A stretch of DNA of 8,345 bases. Origin: an uncultured Lentisphaeria bacterium (lineage in GTDB: Bacteria > Verrucomicrobiota > Lentisphaeria > Victivallales > Victivallaceae). The notes beneath the pieces are model-generated. The model was not told the origin of the DNA and ran no database searches. It worked only from the letters and a program-made list of their open reading frames with translations. Of this stretch, positions 6,490 through 8,345 are shown one piece after another. Location: positions 1 to 8,345 of the forward strand of contig CAIJKT010000615.1 in NCBI GenBank assembly GCA_903821255.1, in the 5' to 3' direction. The translations under genes were made by a program, and so were the position numbers. Within the stretch, counting starts at the first letter, position 1, and every line of letters begins with the position of its first letter.

Positions 6490-7755
6490 CTACAGTTGCA
6501 GAGTGCCGTCGTAATAGAGCATGCCGATCCAGGAGCAGACTATAATCAGCAGCAGCAGGGTAATTAGAAATAGTGTCGCCAGCCAGTTGCGGCTGACGAA
6601 GAGATAGGTTTTTTTCAATGAGCTTGCAGCCTCGGCCTTGGGGGCGAACCCGCCCAGAAATGCGAAAACATCCTCCCGGAGTTCATCGACCGACTGATAG
6701 CGCTCTTCCGGGTTTCTGCCCATGGCTTTAAGCACGACCGCCTGCATCGCGGCGGGGAGCTGGCGTTTCTGATTTTCCGCATCGGGGAAACTGATATTGC
6801 CGTGAATGGTTTCGGCGATCATTTCGTTGACCGGCCGGCCGCTGAGCGGGCTTTCAAAAGTCAGCATCGCATATAGAAGCGCTCCAAGCGCGTAAATGTC
6901 CGTCCGTTCGTCCTTCAGCCGGTTTTTGCCCGCGGCCTGTTCCGGGGCCATGTAGCCGGGGGTGCCTTTGGTGATGCCGTCCAGCGTGATGTTGCTGGAT
7001 GCGCCGGTTCCGGGAAATGTGATCATTTCGCCGTCGTAATTATCATCAATGTCTTCAGCGGCCCCGATAAAGCGCGCCAGGCCCCAGTCCAGGATCAGCA
7101 CTTCGCCGAAGTCGCCGACATGGATATTATCCGGTTTCAGGTCCAGGTGAATGACTTTTTTCGAATGAGCGAACGCCACGCCGTTGAGGACTTTCACGTA
7201 AATGCGCAGCAGGCGGGTAAGGTCAAATTCCTTCAGGGTTTTATAATCGTCCTCCCGCAGTTTTCTGAGAATGGCCGCCAGCGTCCGTCCGCGCAGCAGC
7301 TTCATGGTGAAATAGGGGGTTCCGTTGGTATCCACCCCGATATCATGGACCGGGACGATATTCGGATGTTCCAGGCGGGCGGTGATTCTGGCCTCCTGGA
7401 CAAACCGGTTGATATCCGATTGCGGACGATCCGCCGCGTCCGGGATTATTGCCATGGCGACATTGCGGGTCGTATCTCTGTCTTTCACCTGGATAACGGC
7501 TTTCATGCCGCCGAACCCGACGCTGCGGATGAATTTGTATTTGCCGGAAGGTTTCGGGGTGAGCTCTTTAATATCAGAATTACCGGCGTACAGCGCATGT
7601 TCGTGCAGTGCGCCGTCAGCTCCGGTTGTCGCTTCCAGCACCACGGTTTTCGGCTCGGGGGAATGCTGCAAATGTTCATCCAGAGTCACTTCCTGCAGAA
7701 GATGCTCTTTAATCTCTTCCAGTTTCTGTACTGAATTTTGACCGCTGATATTCAT
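6490..7755 (-). CDS. Membrane-anchored Ser/Thr protein kinase, WNK-like lysine placement
   Basis: This 421-residue Hanks-type (PknB-like) kinase should phosphorylate Ser or Thr of cytoplasmic proteins. Residues 1-70 are a polar linker. The kinase domain spans about 73-370: glycine loop G80-F-G-G-M-K85, alpha-C glutamate probably E121 (FVQEAR), catalytic loop HLDLKPDN at 203-210, metal motif DWG at 223-225, GTPGYMAPE at 264-272. A single membrane helix covers about 391-413 and leaves only about eight residues outside, so there is no PASTA or other sensor domain. Odd points: the VAxK motif reads VAMA, so the usual ATP-anchoring lysine is A102, while a lysine (K85) occupies the third glycine of the glycine loop, as in WNK kinases. 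The HRD arginine is leucine, so activation-loop control of the RD type is not expected. The loop between DWG and APE is long and acidic. The ATG at 7755 has no ribosome binding site and lies 13 bases after the clpX terminator. It may alternatively be a weak kinase or pseudokinase. Confidence 0.9.
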   Translation of the reverse strand: MNISGQNSVQKLEEIKEHLLQEVTLDEHLQHSPEPKTVVLEATTGADGALHEHALYAGNSDIKELTPKPSGKYKFIRSVGFGGMKAVIQVKDRDTTRNVAMAIIPDAADRPQSDINRFVQEARITARLEHPNIVPVHDIGVDTNGTPYFTMKLLRGRTLAAILRKLREDDYKTLKEFDLTRLLRIYVKVLNGVAFAHSKKVIHLDLKPDNIHVGDFGEVLILDWGLARFIGAAEDIDDNYDGEMITFPGTGASSNITLDGITKGTPGYMAPEQAAGKNRLKDERTDIYALGALLYAMLTFESPLSGRPVNEMIAETIHGNISFPDAENQKRQLPAAMQAVVLKAMGRNPEERYQSVDELREDVFAFLGGFAPKAEAASSLKKTYLFVSRNWLATLFLITLLLLIIVCSWIGMLYYDGTLQL

Positions 7756-7768
7756 AAATTTTTACAAT

Positions 7769-7807
7769 AAAACAAAAAGCGGGCCGACGAAGGAAACGCC
7801 GACCCGC
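7769..7807 (-). terminator. Rho-independent terminator of clpX
   Basis: In the - strand transcript, bases 7807-7797 pair with 7789-7779 in an 11-bp stem (nine Watson-Crick pairs and two G-U wobbles) around a 7-base loop at 7796-7790. The run TTTTTGTTTT follows at 7778-7769. The two wobbles would be A-C mismatches in the + strand transcript, so the structure is built for the - strand. It begins 13 bases after the clpX stop codon and ends 13 bases before the kinase start. Confidence 0.9.
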
Positions 7808-7820
7808 CAGTAATTTTTTA

Positions 7821-8345
7821 TTATTCTGAACGTTTCCTGTTCTTTTTTGTAAGCGCCGGTTCGGCTTCACCCTTAACGACGCTCCCGTTAATCACGCATT
7901 CAGTAATGTTGTCCACGGAAGGCACTGAATACATTATCTCCAGCATCAGGGACTCCAGCAGCGAGCGCAGTCCGCGGGCGCCGGTGCCCTTGATGACGGC
8001 TTCCTCCGCCAGGGCCTCGACCGCATCGTCGGTAAACTTCAATGAAACGTTTTCCATTGCCATCAGCTTCTGGTATTGCTTGACCAGCGCGTTTTTCGGC
8101 TCGGTCAGAATTTTCATCAAATCTTCTTTTTTCAACGGTTCCAGATTCGCGATGATCGGCAGACGTCCGACAAATTCCGGAATAAGCCCGAATTTGATCA
8201 GGTCTTCCGGCTCGTAACGCAGCAGCGGGTTCTCCGCGGACAGCGTGGAGCGTGCCGGCTTCTTTTTTTCCGGATCGGTGATCTGCTTAAAACCGAGCAC
8301 CTGTTTGCCGACGCGGCGCTGAATGATTTTATCCAGTCCGATGAA
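7821..8345 (-). CDS. clpX: ATP-dependent Clp protease ATP-binding subunit ClpX, 5' part missing
   Basis: ClpX is the hexameric AAA+ unfoldase that feeds tagged proteins to the ClpP peptidase in the cytoplasm. The window holds the C-terminal 174 residues of a protein usually about 410-430 long; the zinc-binding domain, Walker motifs and pore loops lie beyond the window edge. The reading frame is open to base 8345 and starts [17 protein letters not shown], as in ClpX. PEFVGRLP carries the arginine-finger region, and [12 protein letters not shown] carries the sensor-2 arginine of the small AAA+ domain. [13 protein letters not shown], between them, is also typical. The tail after the conserved fold is short and basic (TKKNRKRSE) and ends at TAA 7823-7821. 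A strong terminator follows directly, so clpX appears to end its transcription unit here. Confidence 0.95.
   Translation of the reverse strand, partial: FIGLDKIIQRRVGKQVLGFKQITDPEKKKPARSTLSAENPLLRYEPEDLIKFGLIPEFVGRLPIIANLEPLKKEDLMKILTEPKNALVKQYQKLMAMENVSLKFTDDAVEALAEEAVIKGTGARGLRSLLESLMLEIMYSVPSVDNITECVINGSVVKGEAEPALTKKNRKRSE

Noticed and set aside
6250..6567. Possible 105-codon + strand gene after the oxidoreductase
   Set aside because: It runs antisense into the well-supported kinase C-terminus, has no recognisable motif, and its tail (repeated Gln) is the complement of the membrane-helix codons.
7120..7734. Open frames on the + strand opposite the kinase (204 and 138 codons)
   Set aside because: They are shadows of the kinase gene, whose motifs are unmistakable on the - strand.
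7797..7820. Use of the clpX terminator also in the + direction (T run at 7814-7819)
   Set aside because: On the + strand the stem has two mismatches, the T run is separated from it by several bases, and no + strand gene leads into it.

Overview
The window looks like chromosomal DNA of a Gram-negative member of the PVC superphylum, most likely Lentisphaerota (Victivallis-like). This is an inference. It rests on a large carbohydrate-active protein beside a beta-propeller sugar-hydrolase-like protein, an FAD oxidoreductase with a C-terminal beta-sandwich, and a Hanks-type kinase with a DWG metal motif. No marker gene in the window fixes the taxon.

Layout. On the + strand, bases 2-2737 hold the C-terminal 911 residues of a large multidomain protein: a CBM9-like domain, a middle beta-rich region, a TIM-barrel-like hydrolase core and a C-terminal beta domain. 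It overlaps by 4 bases (ATGA) with a 457-residue beta-propeller protein carrying four Asp-box-like motifs (2734-4107). Starting at the stop codon of that gene lies the right part of an IS200/IS605-family insertion sequence: the last 67 codons of the TnpA transposase (to 4328), then two hairpins (4353-4369 and 4382-4400). Next comes a more AT-rich gene for an FAD-dependent oxidoreductase (4447-6237). A 252-base convergent spacer with short inverted repeats follows. On the - strand are a membrane-anchored serine/threonine protein kinase (7755-6490), a strong rho-independent terminator (7807-7769), and the C-terminal 174 residues of the AAA+ unfoldase ClpX (8345-7821), which is transcribed towards the kinase.

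How the genes work together. The first two + strand genes are translationally coupled and probably act on the same glycan. The oxidoreductase may belong to the same carbohydrate locus, but the IS remnant and its different base composition suggest a separate transcription unit or history. The clpX-kinase pair is a separate block. The most notable item is the kinase: the usual VAxK lysine is alanine, and a lysine sits at the third glycine of the glycine-rich loop. That is the arrangement that defines eukaryotic WNK ('with no lysine') kinases. No CRISPR array, tRNA, rRNA or intact mobile element was seen.
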